A stretch of 64,000 nt of DNA from Ichthyophis bannanicus. Its lineage: Eukaryota > Chordata > Amphibia > Gymnophiona > Ichthyophiidae. The notes below the pieces were generated by a model, which had not been told where the DNA came from, searched no databases, and worked only from the letters and a program-made list of their open reading frames with translations. Below are positions 20,940-32,544 of this stretch, one piece after another. The position numbers and the translations under genes were made by a program. The stretch spans positions 395,517,440-395,581,439 of the forward strand of contig CM066039.1 in NCBI GenBank assembly GCA_033557465.1, in the 5' to 3' direction. Position 1 is the stretch's first letter, and each line of letters begins with the position of its first letter.

Positions 20940-22218
20940 CAGGCTACGAGACAAAATAGTTTTATTAGAGATAGGTCTTGTCAGCTGAATCTGATTTCTT
21001 TCATGAGTGACCAGAGAACTTAATCGGGGGAGAGCAATAGATGTGGAATAGGTACATTTCAGCAAAGCCTTTGACACTGTTTCACATCGGCAGCTTAATA
21101 ATAAACTCAGTGCCCTTGGGGGTGGGTGAATGGGTATGGGTGTGTGCATGTGCTCTTGAGAGATCGACTGACTGGGCAAGAAACTGACAGTGGGAGGTGA
21201 TAGAGAGTAATAGTAAATGGAGATAGGGGTGTTACCAATGGGGTGCCATAGGGATTGGTCCTTGGTCCAGTGACTTTGAACATTTTTGTAAGCTATTATT
21301 GCGGGTCTGTTGGGAAAGTATGACTCTTTGCAGATGATACCAAAATCTGAAATAGAGTAGAGACTCTGGAAGGTGTGGATAACATGAGACAGGATCTATC
21401 AAAACTTGAAGAATGCGGGAGAATTTGGCAGCTAAGGTTTAATGCTAAAAATGCAAAATCATTTATTAGGGCTGCAGTAATGCAAGAGAGTGGTACAGTA
21501 TAGGAGGTGAAGCATTCAGTGCATGACAGAAGGGCGGGGTCTGGATGTGATTGTATCGGATGATCTTAAAGTAGCCAAACAGGTAGAAAGGTGACTGCAA
21601 AAGCCAGAAGGATGCTTGGATGCATACGGAGAGCAATGGCTAGCAGACTAAAGGAGGTGATAGTGCCTTTGTGTAAGTCTCTAGTGAGACTTCATTTAGA
21701 GTAATGAGTAAAATGATAGAGGTCTCGCCATCAAAAGGATGTAAACAGGATGGAATCAGTCCAGAGGGCAACTACTGAAATGGTCCATGGTCTTTGTCAT
21801 AAGATATATGGGGATAGACCTAAAGATCACAGTATATATACTTTTGAGGAAAGGCAGGAGAGGGGTAGATGATAGAAACATTTAAATACCTCCATGGCAT
21901 AAATGCACAGGAGGTGGCCCTCTTCCAGGAAGCTCTGGAACAAGGAAGTCATAGGATGAAGATGAAAGGAGATAGACTTAGGAGTAATCTGAGGAAATAT
22001 GCCTTTGCAGAAAGGGTGATGGATGTATGGAACAATCTCCGTGGAGATGATGGAGATGAGAATTATATCTGAATTCAAAAAAAGTATGGGGCAAGTACTG
22101 AGGACCTCTGAGGGAGAGGAAATGATTGTAGAATGTAATAGTTCTCATGGATGTGCAGACTGGATAGACCATATGGTCTTTATCTGCCATCATTTTTTTA
22201 TGTTTCATGTTTCTATAG
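20940..22218 (+). pseudogene. second CR1-like family, RT and 3' end, decayed
   Basis: The order is that of a CR1 RT: FSKAFDTVSHRQL (motif A region, near 21060), a decayed GVPQG block (21235), ADDTKI-like (21320), then DLKVAKQ and the ARRMLGCI-type helix (about 21570-21640). The C-terminus and 3' UTR follow, with CAGACTGGATAGACCATATG and TATGTTTCATGTTTCTATAG. Stops and indels are frequent, so this is an old copy. It is the longest member of this second family in the window. Confidence 0.82.
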
Positions 22219-23099
22219 ATTGGTCCTAGAAAGATCTTTTAGCAATTAGATTTAATAACAAGAAAACTGCTCTATGCCTACTAGGTAACTTACAAGAAGG
22301 AGTGCATGCTGAGACTGTGTCTCCAAGGGCTAGAGGAGGAATATGTTTTATAAAAATAGATAATTAAAACAAATCACCGATAATTTGCAAATAAATAATG
22401 AATACATTTAACCACAATACAAAAACATCCTTTCTTAATCATAACCACATTAACATATACTAATATCCTTTAACTTACTAGGATGTATTTAAAATCCACA
22501 GTATACCAATGTGTACAGAATTTCTTTATTATGAATTAAGGTAAATATTGAAGCATTCAAATACAATATAAAATTCATACAAAATATTAACAAATATTTA
22601 AAAAATCTCAAAATCCCCAATACTTGTACATTATTCATACATTATTCAATATACATATATAAGCATCTCCACTATCCAATATACATATATCAGCATCTCT
22701 GTTATCCAACCATAGGCCATGATCCATTAAACAAACATTTCATCAGGAAAACCTTTAATTATATGGGATAGCATGTATTATTTCACCATTTTCTCTTCAT
22801 GAAAAATTCTGACATTAAATTCTCTCTAATATTAAACACTGCACTACCCCAAAGATGTCTCACAAAACCTTCTACTCCAGAAAAAATTTCCAATGATAAA
22901 ATTTCTAGTTCACCAAATATTCATAGCATACTTATATAATTCCAGATCACTTATACTGTATAATATTTTATCATGGGAAATCTTCTTATCATCAGATTCT
23001 CAGCCTTTCAACCGTCCATCGATTGCATGCATCATGTGAAAGCGCGATAACAACGATCTCTACTCTCTCAAAGCGTCATAAAACATTTGCTCTTCATTG
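22219..23099. other. AT-rich unassigned DNA
   Basis: The DNA is AT-rich with short ATATAT runs. I see no gene and no recognisable element ends. Confidence 0.4.
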
Positions 23100-23361
23100 G
23101 TTACCGGAGGATGTAGTAAAAGCTGCTAGTGTAGCTCAGTTTAAAAAAGGTTTGGACAAGTTCCTTGAGGAAAGGTCCATAAAACATTATTAAAAGGGAC
23201 CCAGGATATCACTGCTTGACCCAATACAAGCATTGAGGAACCAGTGTGTTTTGGGGAAACTGCTAGGTACGTATGACCTAGATTGGCCACTGCTGGAAAC
23301 AGGATACTGGGCTTGATGGACCTTGGTCTGACCCAGTATGGCATATCTTATGTTCTTATAC
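23100..23361 (+). pseudogene. CR1 3' fragment
   Basis: It begins at TTACCGGAGGATGTAGTAAA (the LLPEDVVKA codons), runs through LEERS and the 3' UTR, and ends GGCATATCTTATGTTCTTAT. It is a short retroposed copy. Confidence 0.88.
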
Positions 23362-23566
23362 TAAAAAATCATGAGAAAAACATTTCTATGACATTGAGAA
23401 CCCTTTCATAAACACCTAATCATTATGATGTAACCCTTCATGACTTGTAAATCTCCAAATTTAAATGCACGCAAACAGACCGCACGAAAAGCTGCAATCA
23501 TAAAGAGTTTCTTTTTTCGCCAACGTCGACCTAGTGCAATGGATCTTCAAATACATAATTCCCCAT

Positions 23567-23822
23567 GTTGTTGTTGTTGTTAAGTGCCGTCAAGTCGGAG
23601 TCGTCTCATGGTGACCCTCTGGATAGCTATCCTAAATTGTGTTCGGTCTTCAGTCAGGCGGCTCATTGTTGACAGACTGGTACCTGTAGCTGCTGTTATT
23701 GTTTCGATCCATCTCATTGCTGGCCTTCCTCTTTTGCGTTGACCTATCTTGCCAAGCATGATGTCTTTCTCTAATGATCTCTCTCTCCGCTAGTATATGG
23801 CGAAACTGTGCGCTATGGTCAG
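23567..23822 (-). mobile_element. RTE/BovB-like 3' fragment with inverted flank copy at its 5' junction
   Basis: On the minus strand, 23567-23789 matches the last part of the BovB-like copy at 60250-60486, including the AACAACAACAA end. A 10-bp duplication AATTCCCCAT flanks it (23557-23566 and 23823-23832). The last stretch before the right duplication (from 23790) is not BovB sequence: it is the reverse complement of the downstream flank 23846-23880. Confidence 0.85.
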
Positions 23823-23880
23823 AATTCCCCATACTTCATCATTTATTCTGACCATAGCGCACAGTTTCGCCATATACTAG
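23790..23880. repeat. 35-bp stem, 21-nt loop hairpin at the insertion junction
   Basis: 23790-23824 and 23846-23880 are exact reverse complements (35 nt each). The left arm includes the BovB 5' junction, so the hairpin was most likely formed during insertion. Confidence 0.85.
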
Positions 23881-25009
23881 CTTCTTCAGGGAAACGTGCC
23901 ACTCCTCTCACACACTCTGTAAACACCGAACAAACAAATTACAAATGCACGTTACCTTTACTAACGATTATTCAAAAATAACACAAATAAATACACAATA
24001 TACCATGAAATTAACTTTAGTGAGCGGTAAGTGCACAATAATCTTAGATGCAGATTCCATGTAACTGTGAAGAATCATGGAAAAAACGCTGACGCCTGCA
24101 CACTACTAAATAAGGTCAAACTTACCCACAATCAGTAAAAGCAATGCCATTCAATTTGGGAGTTCAACCCACTCGGTTCCACACTCCTGCAACGGAAAAT
24201 AAAGTGGTGTTCCCTGCAGCACAATAATCGATGATGATCAGCACCCTCACCACCGCTTACTTGCTCTAATGCAAAGCACCGAAGTTCCTAAGGAATGTTT
24301 TTTCACTCTCCAATGTGTGACAGATTCCACCCCTCGCCGAATGGTTAGGTTTGTCATATTTGTATTACGTGGGACATTGGTGCCGTTATAAATTAGCCTT
24401 CCAGAACCGGAACCCATAAAGTGGCATTTTAGAAGGAACGTCTAGGAAATATCTGGGATGTTCAGAACAGAACGTCCAGGACCCAGGGAAGTGGCAGCTG
24501 TGCTTTCTGAATTGCTCCATTTCCACCCGGAGTAAGCGGGTCTGGAGACGCCCATGCAGATAGCAAGGCTGCGTGCATGCCCGGTGTAGACCATTTTACA
24601 AATGTGGATGTCCCTGAATTGCACGCCTGCAGAAGATATGCCGGCCTGCGTTGGTCAGAAGGGGGGGGGGGTGACTGTTCTGAGACTACTGCGTTCTGGT
24701 CTGCCGTTCTAGATACTCGGATGTGCTGCCGTGGGCCTGTAATATGTCTTGGAGTGTGCATTTACGGGCAGGTTTCTAACTGTGGAGATGTAAGTGCATT
24801 TTGCACGTCTCCCTGGAAGCGTTGCAGCCAGGAAACGAGCACATTTTTGCAGCTTATTCGTAGTCGGGAGCAGATAGAGGCATGGCTGCCTCAGCAACCA
24901 GAACCTGATATGCTTGTGACGTTCTGAAATCACACCGCGTTGTAGAACTCCCTTGCTCCACCATGCCCTGTACTATCTGCACATTCTCGTGCCGGGGACA
25001 TCTATATGC
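23881..25009. other. unassigned non-coding DNA
   Basis: I see no gene here. A G-run lies at about 24661-24670. Repeated short phrases around ACGTCCAGG and GACATCTATATG suggest an unclassified DNA element, without clear ends. Confidence 0.35.
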
Positions 25010-25015
25010 CTGACT

Positions 25016-25052
<37 letters not shown>

Positions 25053-25173
25053 ATCTTTTATATACCGCGCTATTTGTTTTCAGTGCGGTTTACAAGTAAC
25101 AGATCTGCACAATCAGAAAACACTGGTGTGCTTACATTTTATAAAATGGATCCAGGACAGATCCATGATTTGC
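25010..25173 (-). mobile_element. L2-type tail insertion with TTTA microsatellite
   Basis: It is flanked by a 12-bp duplication ACATCTATATGC (24998-25009 and 25174-25185). On the minus strand it ends with GTAAACCGCACTG and GCGGTATATAAAAGATG, followed by about nine AAAT units (seen as TTTA at 25016-25050). It is a 164-bp retroposed tail. Confidence 0.8.
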
Positions 25174-25185
25174 ACATCTATATGC

Positions 25186-25740
25186 AGATGTCCAGGTCAC
25201 AAGTAGAATTTCTAAAATACGTCCCATAGAATGCAATTTGTCAGCATTACATCTGCTTTGAAAATGGTATAAATGTGCCTGTACACATGTATTTTATAAG
25301 ATACCGCCAACTCCATGCTGGCCAAACTATGCCGCCCCTCCAGGAATGCTTCTGTGCAAACCGCATGTACATGGGTGCACTTTCTTTGCACATGTATGTG
25401 TCATGCAACTTTATAACAGCCCTTTACCCCCTTCACACATGGAAAGAGCTATTGTACAGGTTCTGCAGAGCCAGAGGCTGTAAACACGCTGAATTAGGAA
25501 CGGGAACAGCTAAAATCGGTCTCCATTCTCAGACGGACGTGAGTTCTGTCAGCACACATGGGCAAAGAGGCAGAAGTTTCTGAAGAACTGGCTCAATGAC
25601 CCAAGAAAAGCAGTTGGCTAAAGTGGTGATACCGGAGGAACGGTTACTTTGGCAGCTGCTAGTAGATCAAAGTCTGACACGGGAATGATTACGGAGAGGT
25701 GAGCTGAAACTACAGCTGAGGACAGTGGACTGTGGGCACA
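25186..25740. other. unassigned non-coding DNA
   Basis: I see no recognisable feature. It continues the element interrupted by the insertion just upstream. Confidence 0.35.
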
Positions 25741-25975
25741 GATTTTAAAGATCCAAATATGTTCCTGGAGGAAAGCTGGGAGACGGGAGCTACGACAGAG
25801 ATATTGAAATACCTCCAGGATACAAATGTGCTGGAAGGACTCTGGAATGAGGGGTGACAGGAGGTTGATTCGGGAATAATGTAAAGAGATACTTTTTTAC
25901 AGAGAGGGGGGTAAATAGCTTGAGCAGCCTCCTAGAGGACATGGTGAAGGTGAGGGCAGGCACAGGAAAAATTAC
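25741..25975 (+). pseudogene. CR1-like C-terminal fragment
   Basis: Decayed codons recall the CR1 C-terminus: a region equivalent to RDIEIP...YKC, then NNVKRYFFTERGVNSLSSLL. The frame is broken, and the family looks like the second, older CR1 group. Confidence 0.6.
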
Positions 25976-26094
25976 TAACTTAGCTAGAACTAGAAATGGT
26001 TATATGAGGGAAGGAATTTAGGATTTGCTCGCGCCTTTTTTCAGTAGTAGCTGAAGGTGAGTTGCACTTGAGTACAGTAGGTACTTCCTATCCC

Positions 26095-26217
26095 TGGAGG
26101 GCTTTACCTGAGACAGCGGAGGGCTAAGTAGATCTCAAGGAGTGGCAGTGAGATTTGAACCTAGGTTTCACTGGTGTTCAGTCGCTAATCTAACCACTAG
26201 GGAGTGACAAGCTGAAG
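26095..26217 (-). mobile_element. tRNA-derived SINE
   Basis: On the minus strand the A box is in CCTAGTGGTTAGATTAGCG and the B box in GGTTCAAATCTCACTGCC, followed by a CCTTGAGATCTACTTAGCC core. The spacing is that of a tRNA-like promoter. The sequence does not fold as a complete tRNA. Confidence 0.75.
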
Positions 26218-28293
26218 TCAGAAGACCTCAGCAGCAGTGGCCCTCAAGGGCGCAGAGAGGGGGTCCCGTAAAAAATCGGAGGCCTGGTAGCATTTTACAG
26301 CATGTGAGGATCAATGTTTTGCAGAATGCATTTCTTGTCATGAGATTGTCTGTCGAAGAAAACTAGCAGGCCATCTTTCTAGCCGTTGCTTTGCACAAAC
26401 ATCATTCTTCCCACATGTGCGTTAAGAAGGTGAAAGCGTATTAGTCTTGGCTTCAGAGCTGGCTTCAGGGGACAGGTTCCCCGTCCTGCATTGCACGTAG
26501 CAGCGACAGGAAAGCTCCAGCAAAGGGCAGGTCCATCCCTTTTACAGGTTTCAGTCCTATTCAGTGGTATAAACCCGAATGGGAGGAACCAGGCAAAATT
26601 TTACTGAGAGCCCCCAAGGCCGTAGCGGATGGGGGAAGGGAGACAAACCCCCATTTCAAAAGTTAAGGAAGAGTGATGCAACCGGCAAACGCATATAACT
26701 AACTTATGAAACTGCCTCGGATGTCCAGGGCATCCGGGAAAGCAGCTTCCACTGCCAGGCCTACGTCTTGCTAGAACAGCCATGAAATCTCTCTGCCCTT
26801 GCTTCAGAGGTGGTGGCAGACTGAAGATATGATATGCCACTGAGAGGGCAAACTGGGGGGCTCCAGCACCCTGGTCCCTCACTGGCAGCGGACTGTAGAT
26901 CTGTCTGGGCAGGATTGTGGAACACACTGGCTGTTTTCAGTCCCTTGTCCTTCACCTGATGATGGGAAAAGAGCTCTAGACAGTGACTCGCAGATGTCTA
27001 CAGCCAACCTCTGACCCTTTTTCTACATGTCCCTGTGCATTCCCAAAGCCACCGGCACTACAGGCTTCGACACGGCACTCGCCCCTTCTTCGCCCTCCAT
27101 AAAGGAATGTTTACCACTCACCTCACTGGGACGTATCCTTAAAGCACCAGTGAGACTGGGAGTGCTCCATACTGATGGCGGGAGAGCTGAATGCTGAAGA
27201 GAGGCAGAAATCTCTTGGAACACAACCTGACGACCGCCGTCTGTTGTAGGCATTTTATACTGGGACAGACCTAAGTACAGCACTCTATCAACATTTTGTA
27301 AAGAAGAAAAAACCCCACCTTTTTAATTCATAAATCCTTTTTTGGGAAACTGTTATCACAGAAGAATTTGTAACATAAAAGTTAGTTTCTATTAAAAGTC
27401 AATTGGTTGCAAGTACTGATGCTGTGCAGTTTATTGATGACTCTGCAGAAGGATCCAGCTGATTTGAATCTTTCTGGAGATGACCCCAGCGAAGGAGGAT
27501 GTCGGAGTAACTCTATTTCTTCCCTGCAGCGTGATCCTAGCAGAAGGGGGAGGGGGTGTTGCTTTGCTTTGCTCTTTTCTGGGGTTTATTTTCTTTGACA
27601 ACGATTTATTGATTCTATTTTTATACTGGAACTGAGAGATGGAGCCTTTTTGAAGGCTAAAAGTGTCCCCTAAATACAGTTGCCAGCTCTCTGTGCTGTT
27701 TTCCTGCTTTACCTCTAGTTGAATGAAAAGTGACTTAGTTGCATTTTGTTTAGCAAACCCGCCACCTTCAATACTTTAGCACAAATGTCTTCAAAGAGAA
27801 CGTTAAATAGACAATAATGACCTGCTTTGCTCGACTGCCAATGAATGTAGGACTTCTACCTCTTAGGCTGCTGGAGTGCATTTTTGAGGTTTGTATCTTA
27901 CCAAAACGAAATTTGTCTTGGCTTGCGATTGCACCTCTTCATGTTGCCCTCTGCCTTGTGTGGTTACTGCTAACCTGCCCGGCCCTTCTCGTCAGATGAG
28001 CCGCTGCTTTTTCTCCAGCTTCTTTCCTGCCAGGGGTGGGCTGATTCCTGTATCGCAGCAAGGGAAAGTCCCTTATTAGAAGATATATTTTATTTATTGA
28101 GTGACACAGCAATAATAAAAATACATCCAGGACAATAAAAACATAATCATAAAACATATTAATTAATTTAGTGTGTAAGAAGACAGTGACACTTGCTGGG
28201 TGTCTGTTATACGGTAGAGTGGGACCTTGGCGTGCAACTCACAGCTCTCTAATACTGGCCTGAGGCTCGCTGCTAGTTTGCTGGTCTCATATG
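26218..28293. other. unassigned, apparently low-repeat DNA
   Basis: About 2 kb lies without a recognisable element. Several short frames (for example 26601-26927 minus and 27023-27283 minus) have no domain and no splice context that I can support. If a host exon exists in the window, this is a candidate region, but I see no evidence for one. Confidence 0.4.
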
Positions 28294-28301
28294 CTTTAAT
28301 G

Positions 28302-31018
28302 CAGTGCTTCCCAAACTTGGGGTCACATCATCAGTGGATGGGGTCACAGAAATATGGCCATTTCCCTTTTCTCTAGACTTTCACTGAGACATATGCCAAG
28401 TAGTGGCAATCACTAGTCAGCATGTGACCTGTGAGCCAGTGAACATTCTTCGCCCTCGCCCCCACCTTGGTGAGCTTCCTATTGGATTGGAAACTCATGC
28501 AGAGTACCGGGGTCTATAAGCACACACTGACACGAGGGACCCTGTGCTGACTTCTGCTGCCCATGCTGAGTACTAGGGTCTGTAAGCACACACTGCACAC
28601 TGACACAAGGGATCCTGTGCTGACTGCTACTGCCCACGCCGAGTACTGGGGTCTGTAAGCACACACTGCACACTGACACAAGGGACCCTGTGCTGACTGC
28701 TGCTGCCTGTGCTGAGTACTGGGGTCTGTAAGCACACACTGACACGAGGGACCCTGTGCTGACTTCTGCTGCCCATGCTGAGTACTAGCGTCTGTAAGCA
28801 CACACTGCACACTGACACAAGGGATCCTGTGCTGATTGCTGCTGTCTGTGCTGAGTACTGGGGTCTGTAAGCACACACTGACACGAGGGACCCTGTGCTG
28901 ACTTCTGCTGCCCATGCTGATTACTAGGGTCTGTAAGCACACACTGCACACTGACACAAGGGATCCTGTGCTGACTGCTACTGCCCATGCCGAGTACTGG
29001 GGTCTGTAAGCACACACTGCACACTGACACAAGGGACCCTGTGCTGACTGCTGCTGCCCATGCTGAGTACTGGGGTCTGTAAGGACACACTGCACACTGG
29101 GTACACAAGGGATCCTGTGCTGACTGCTGCTGTCCATGCTGAGTACTGGGGTCTGTAAGCGCACAGTGACACAAGGGACCCTGTACTGACTGCAGATGCC
29201 CATGCCGAGTACTGGGATCTGTAAGCACACACTGCACACTGACACAAGGGACCCTGTGCTGACTGCTGCTATCTCTGCTGAGTACTGGGGTCTGTAAGCA
29301 CACACTGCACACTGACACAAGGGACCCTGTGCTGACTGCTGCTGCCCATGCCGAGTACTGGGGTCTGTAAGGACACAATGCACACTGGGTACACAAGGGA
29401 TCCTGTGCTGACTGGTGCTGTCCATGCTGAGTACTGGGGTCTGTAAGCGCACACTGCACACTGACACAAGGGACCCTGTACTGACTGCAGCTGCCCATGC
29501 CGAGTACTGGGATCTGTAAGCACACACTGCACACTGACACAAGGGACCCTGTGCTGACTGCTGCTGCCCATGCTGAGTACTGGGGTCTGTAGGCACACAC
29601 TCCACACTGACACAAGGGACCCTGTGCTGACTGCTGCTGCCCATGCTGAGTACTGGGGTCTGTAAGCACACACTGCATACTGACACAAGGGTCCCTGTGC
29701 TGACTGCTGCTGCCCATGCTGAGTACTGGGGTCTGTAAGCACACACTGCACACTGACACAAGGGACCCTGTGCTGACTGCTGCTGCCCGTGCTGAGTACT
29801 GGGGTCTGTGAGCACAGACTGCACACTGACACAAGGGACCCTGTGCTGACTGCTGCTGCCCGTGCTGAGTACTGGGGTCTGTGAGCACAGACTGCACACT
29901 GACCCAAGGGACCTTGTGCTGACTGCTGCTGTCCATGCTGAGTACTGGGGTCTGTGAGCACACACTGCTCACTGACACAAGGGCCCCTGTGCTGACTGCT
30001 GCTGCCCATGCTGAGTACTGGGGTCTGTAAGCACACACTGCACACTGACACAAGGGACCCTGTGCTGACTGCTGCTGCCCATGCTGAGTACTGGGGTCTG
30101 TAAGCACACACTGCATACTGACACAAGGGTCCCTGTGCTGACTGCTGCTGCCCATGCTGAGTACTGGGGTCTGTAAGCACACACTGCACACTGACACAAG
30201 GGACCCTGTGCTGACTGCTGCTGCCCGTGCTGAGTACTGGGGTCTGTGAGCACAGACTGCACACTGACACAAGGGACCCTGTGCTGACTGCTGCTGCCCG
30301 TGCTGAGTACTGGGGTCTGTGAGCACAGACTGCACACTGACACAAGGGACCTTGTGCTGACTGCTGCTGTCCATGCTGAGTACTGGGGTCTGTAAGCACA
30401 CACTGCACACTGACACAAGGGACCCTGTGCTGACTGCTGCTGCCCATGCTGAGTACTGGGGTCTGTAAGCACACACTACACACTGACACAAGGGACCCTG
30501 TACAGACTTCTGCTGCCCATGCTGGGTACTGGGGTCTATAAGCACACACTGCACACTGACACAAGGGACCCTGTGCTGATACCTGCTGCCCATGCTGGGT
30601 ACTGGGGTCTGTAAGCACACACTACACACTAACACAAGGTACACTGTGCTGACTGTGGCTCTCCATGCTGAGTACTGGGGTCTGTAAGCACACACTGCAC
30701 ACTGACATGAGGGACCCTGTGCTGACCCCTGCTGCCCATGCTGGGTACTGGGGTCTGTAAGCACACACTGCACACTGAGATGAAGGACCCTGTGACGACT
30801 GCTGCTGCCTGTGCTGAGTACAGGGGTCTGTAAGCACACACTGCACACTGACACGAGGGACCCTGTGTTGATTATTGCTGCTGCCTCCCTGCTTTAGATG
30901 GGTGGAGTGAGGGGAAGGAAACTGGAGACCTGCCAGTTAAAATTCACATGACTCCAGATGATGATGAAATTACAGTTGTTAAATGGAGTCATACGGGATA
31001 AAAGTTTGAAAAGCACTG
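28302..31018. mobile_element. second hAT-type element, filled with a minisatellite
   Basis: The left end is CAGTGCTTCCCAAACTTGGG and the right end is AAAGTTTGAAAAGCACTG. Flanking 8-mers CTTTAATG (28294-28301) and CTTTCATG (31019-31026) match at seven of eight positions, as expected for an old hAT target duplication. No transposase is present. Most of the length is the 73-bp tandem array. The phrase GGGGTCACA near the left end and GGAGTCATACGGG near the right end extend the similarity of the ends. Confidence 0.8.
28503..30888. repeat. 73-bp minisatellite, about 32 units
   Basis: The unit contains GCACACTGACACAAGGGACC and CATGCTGAGTACTGGGGTCT. Most units are 73 bp; some lack about 12 bp around the CTGCACA stretch, others have a GGGTACAC insertion. 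Variant units recur with a 438-bp spacing (6 x 73): GCATACTGACACAAGGGTCC near 29675 and 30113, and GTGAGCACAGACTGC near 29808 and 30246. A six-unit block has therefore been duplicated. Because 73 is not a multiple of three, each unit is read in a new frame, and all three minus frames are open. This produces spurious ORFs of up to 689 codons. Confidence 0.95.
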
Positions 31019-31164
31019 CTTTCATGTTCTCGACAGAGAACCACACGTGGGCATGAGAGAATGAAGGCAAGAAGCGCATCTCCTTTTACCTGCTCCTGCT
31101 GTCTAACACTCCCAGGTATCTGTGGGTGGACTCAGCAGTAGAGCTTGCTGCAGCAGGAAGGCAA

Positions 31165-31860
31165 TGGGTCCTGATGAGGATCTGTGCCGCAGCTGTCTCT
31201 GCTGTATTCAAGCTTTATCTATCTAGGTTCAACACCCATGGGGGGGGGGGGGTCCTGATGAGGATCTGCGTGGCAGGTGTCCATGTGGTATTCAGGCTTT
31301 TCCTGTATTGGTGTGACACCTGCAGAGGGTCCTGATGAGGATCTGTGCCGCAGGTGTCCATGCTGTATTCAGGCTTTACCTGTATCGGTGTGACACCTGC
31401 AGAGGGTTCTGATGAGGGTCTCAGCTGTATTCAGGCTTTACCTGTGCGGGTGTGACACCCACAGGGGGGTTCTGATGAGGATCTGCACTGCAGTTGTCTG
31501 TACTGTATTCAGGCTTTACTTGTATTGGTGTGATACCTGCAGAGGGTCCTGATGAGGATCTGTGCCGCAGGTGTCCATGCTGTATTCAGGCTTTACCTGT
31601 ATCGGTGTGATACCTGCAGAGGGTTCTGATGAGGATCTGTGCCGCAGGTGTCCATGCTGTATTCAGGCTTTACCTGTATCGGTGTGATACCTGCAGAGGG
31701 TTCTGATGAGGATCTGCACTGCAGTTGTCTGTACTGTATTCAGGCTTTACCTGTATCGGTGTGATACCTGCAGAGGGTTCTGATGAGGATCTGTGTAGTA
31801 TTCAGGCTTTACATGTATGGCTGTGACATCTACAGGGGTTTCTCATGCAGGCCATACTCT
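31165..31860. repeat. 77-bp minisatellite, about nine units
   Basis: The unit has the form CTGATGAGGATCTGTGCCGC, CATGCTGTATTCAGGCTTTA, then GGTGTGATACCTGCAGAG, about 77 bp. Some units are shortened (31404-31460, 31779-31840), and the first has a G-run. It starts about 150 bp after the second hAT element. It has no sequence relation to the 73-bp unit that I can see. Confidence 0.9.
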
Positions 31861-32544
31861 TCAGTTGTCCATGCTGTATTCATGTATATAAAGAATTTCC
31901 ATCTTGTTCAGCATCTCGTATAGAACATGTGGCTTCGTAGGAGGAGCTTCCAGAACTCGTTGAAGAATCAGGAGCTAGACATTAAAACTCAAGTGTATCC
32001 GTTTTGTGGCTAGGAGTGATGCTTGGAGCATTTCCTTTCGTGGAGCACTTCATGCTAAATGCCTTTGATGCATTTTTGTAATCATAGGCTCTCAAGCGAA
32101 ATCAACAAAGGCCAATCGTTCTCACTCTTTCTGGGAGTATTTATGGCTGTTTAATTTTATTTAAGTACAGTTGATGGGTTTTTGCAAGAGGACCTCATTT
32201 CTGGTGCTGGCATTGTACCCATGAGATCAGGGACTCATTCTGGACGTGGAACACACTGTATCCTGTAGTTTGGGGTGTGATGGAACTGGGGAAAATCCTT
32301 TCCTCCTCTGCAAAGCTAGAAAAATAGTGTTCTCTATGAGAAGGGAACATGGCTCTAGAGTAAGTAAGATTATTTGTATTGTTTAGTTTGCCTGTGATCC
32401 TGTCCTTTGTAGGCCAGATGTCGGCTCTTCCGACTTTCCTCACCTCGGTATCCTGCAGCCTCCCCATTTACCTGCATCGCTAACATCATGAAGCAGTGGC
32501 CACCTACTACATGGCAAAAATAAGTAAATACCCTACAACAAATA
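31861..32544. other. unassigned non-coding DNA
   Basis: I see no recognisable gene or element. Short minus-strand frames have no domain. Confidence 0.4.

Noticed and set aside
26218..28293. Host exon in the low-repeat stretch
   Set aside because: No frame shows a recognisable domain, and I could not pair convincing splice sites.
28785..30854. 689-codon minus-strand ORF, apparently a cysteine-rich repeat protein
   Set aside because: It lies wholly in the 73-bp minisatellite; all three minus frames are open because the unit has no stop in any frame.
28503..30888. CRISPR-like repeated array
   Set aside because: Units are head-to-tail without unique spacers, and the context is a vertebrate genome.
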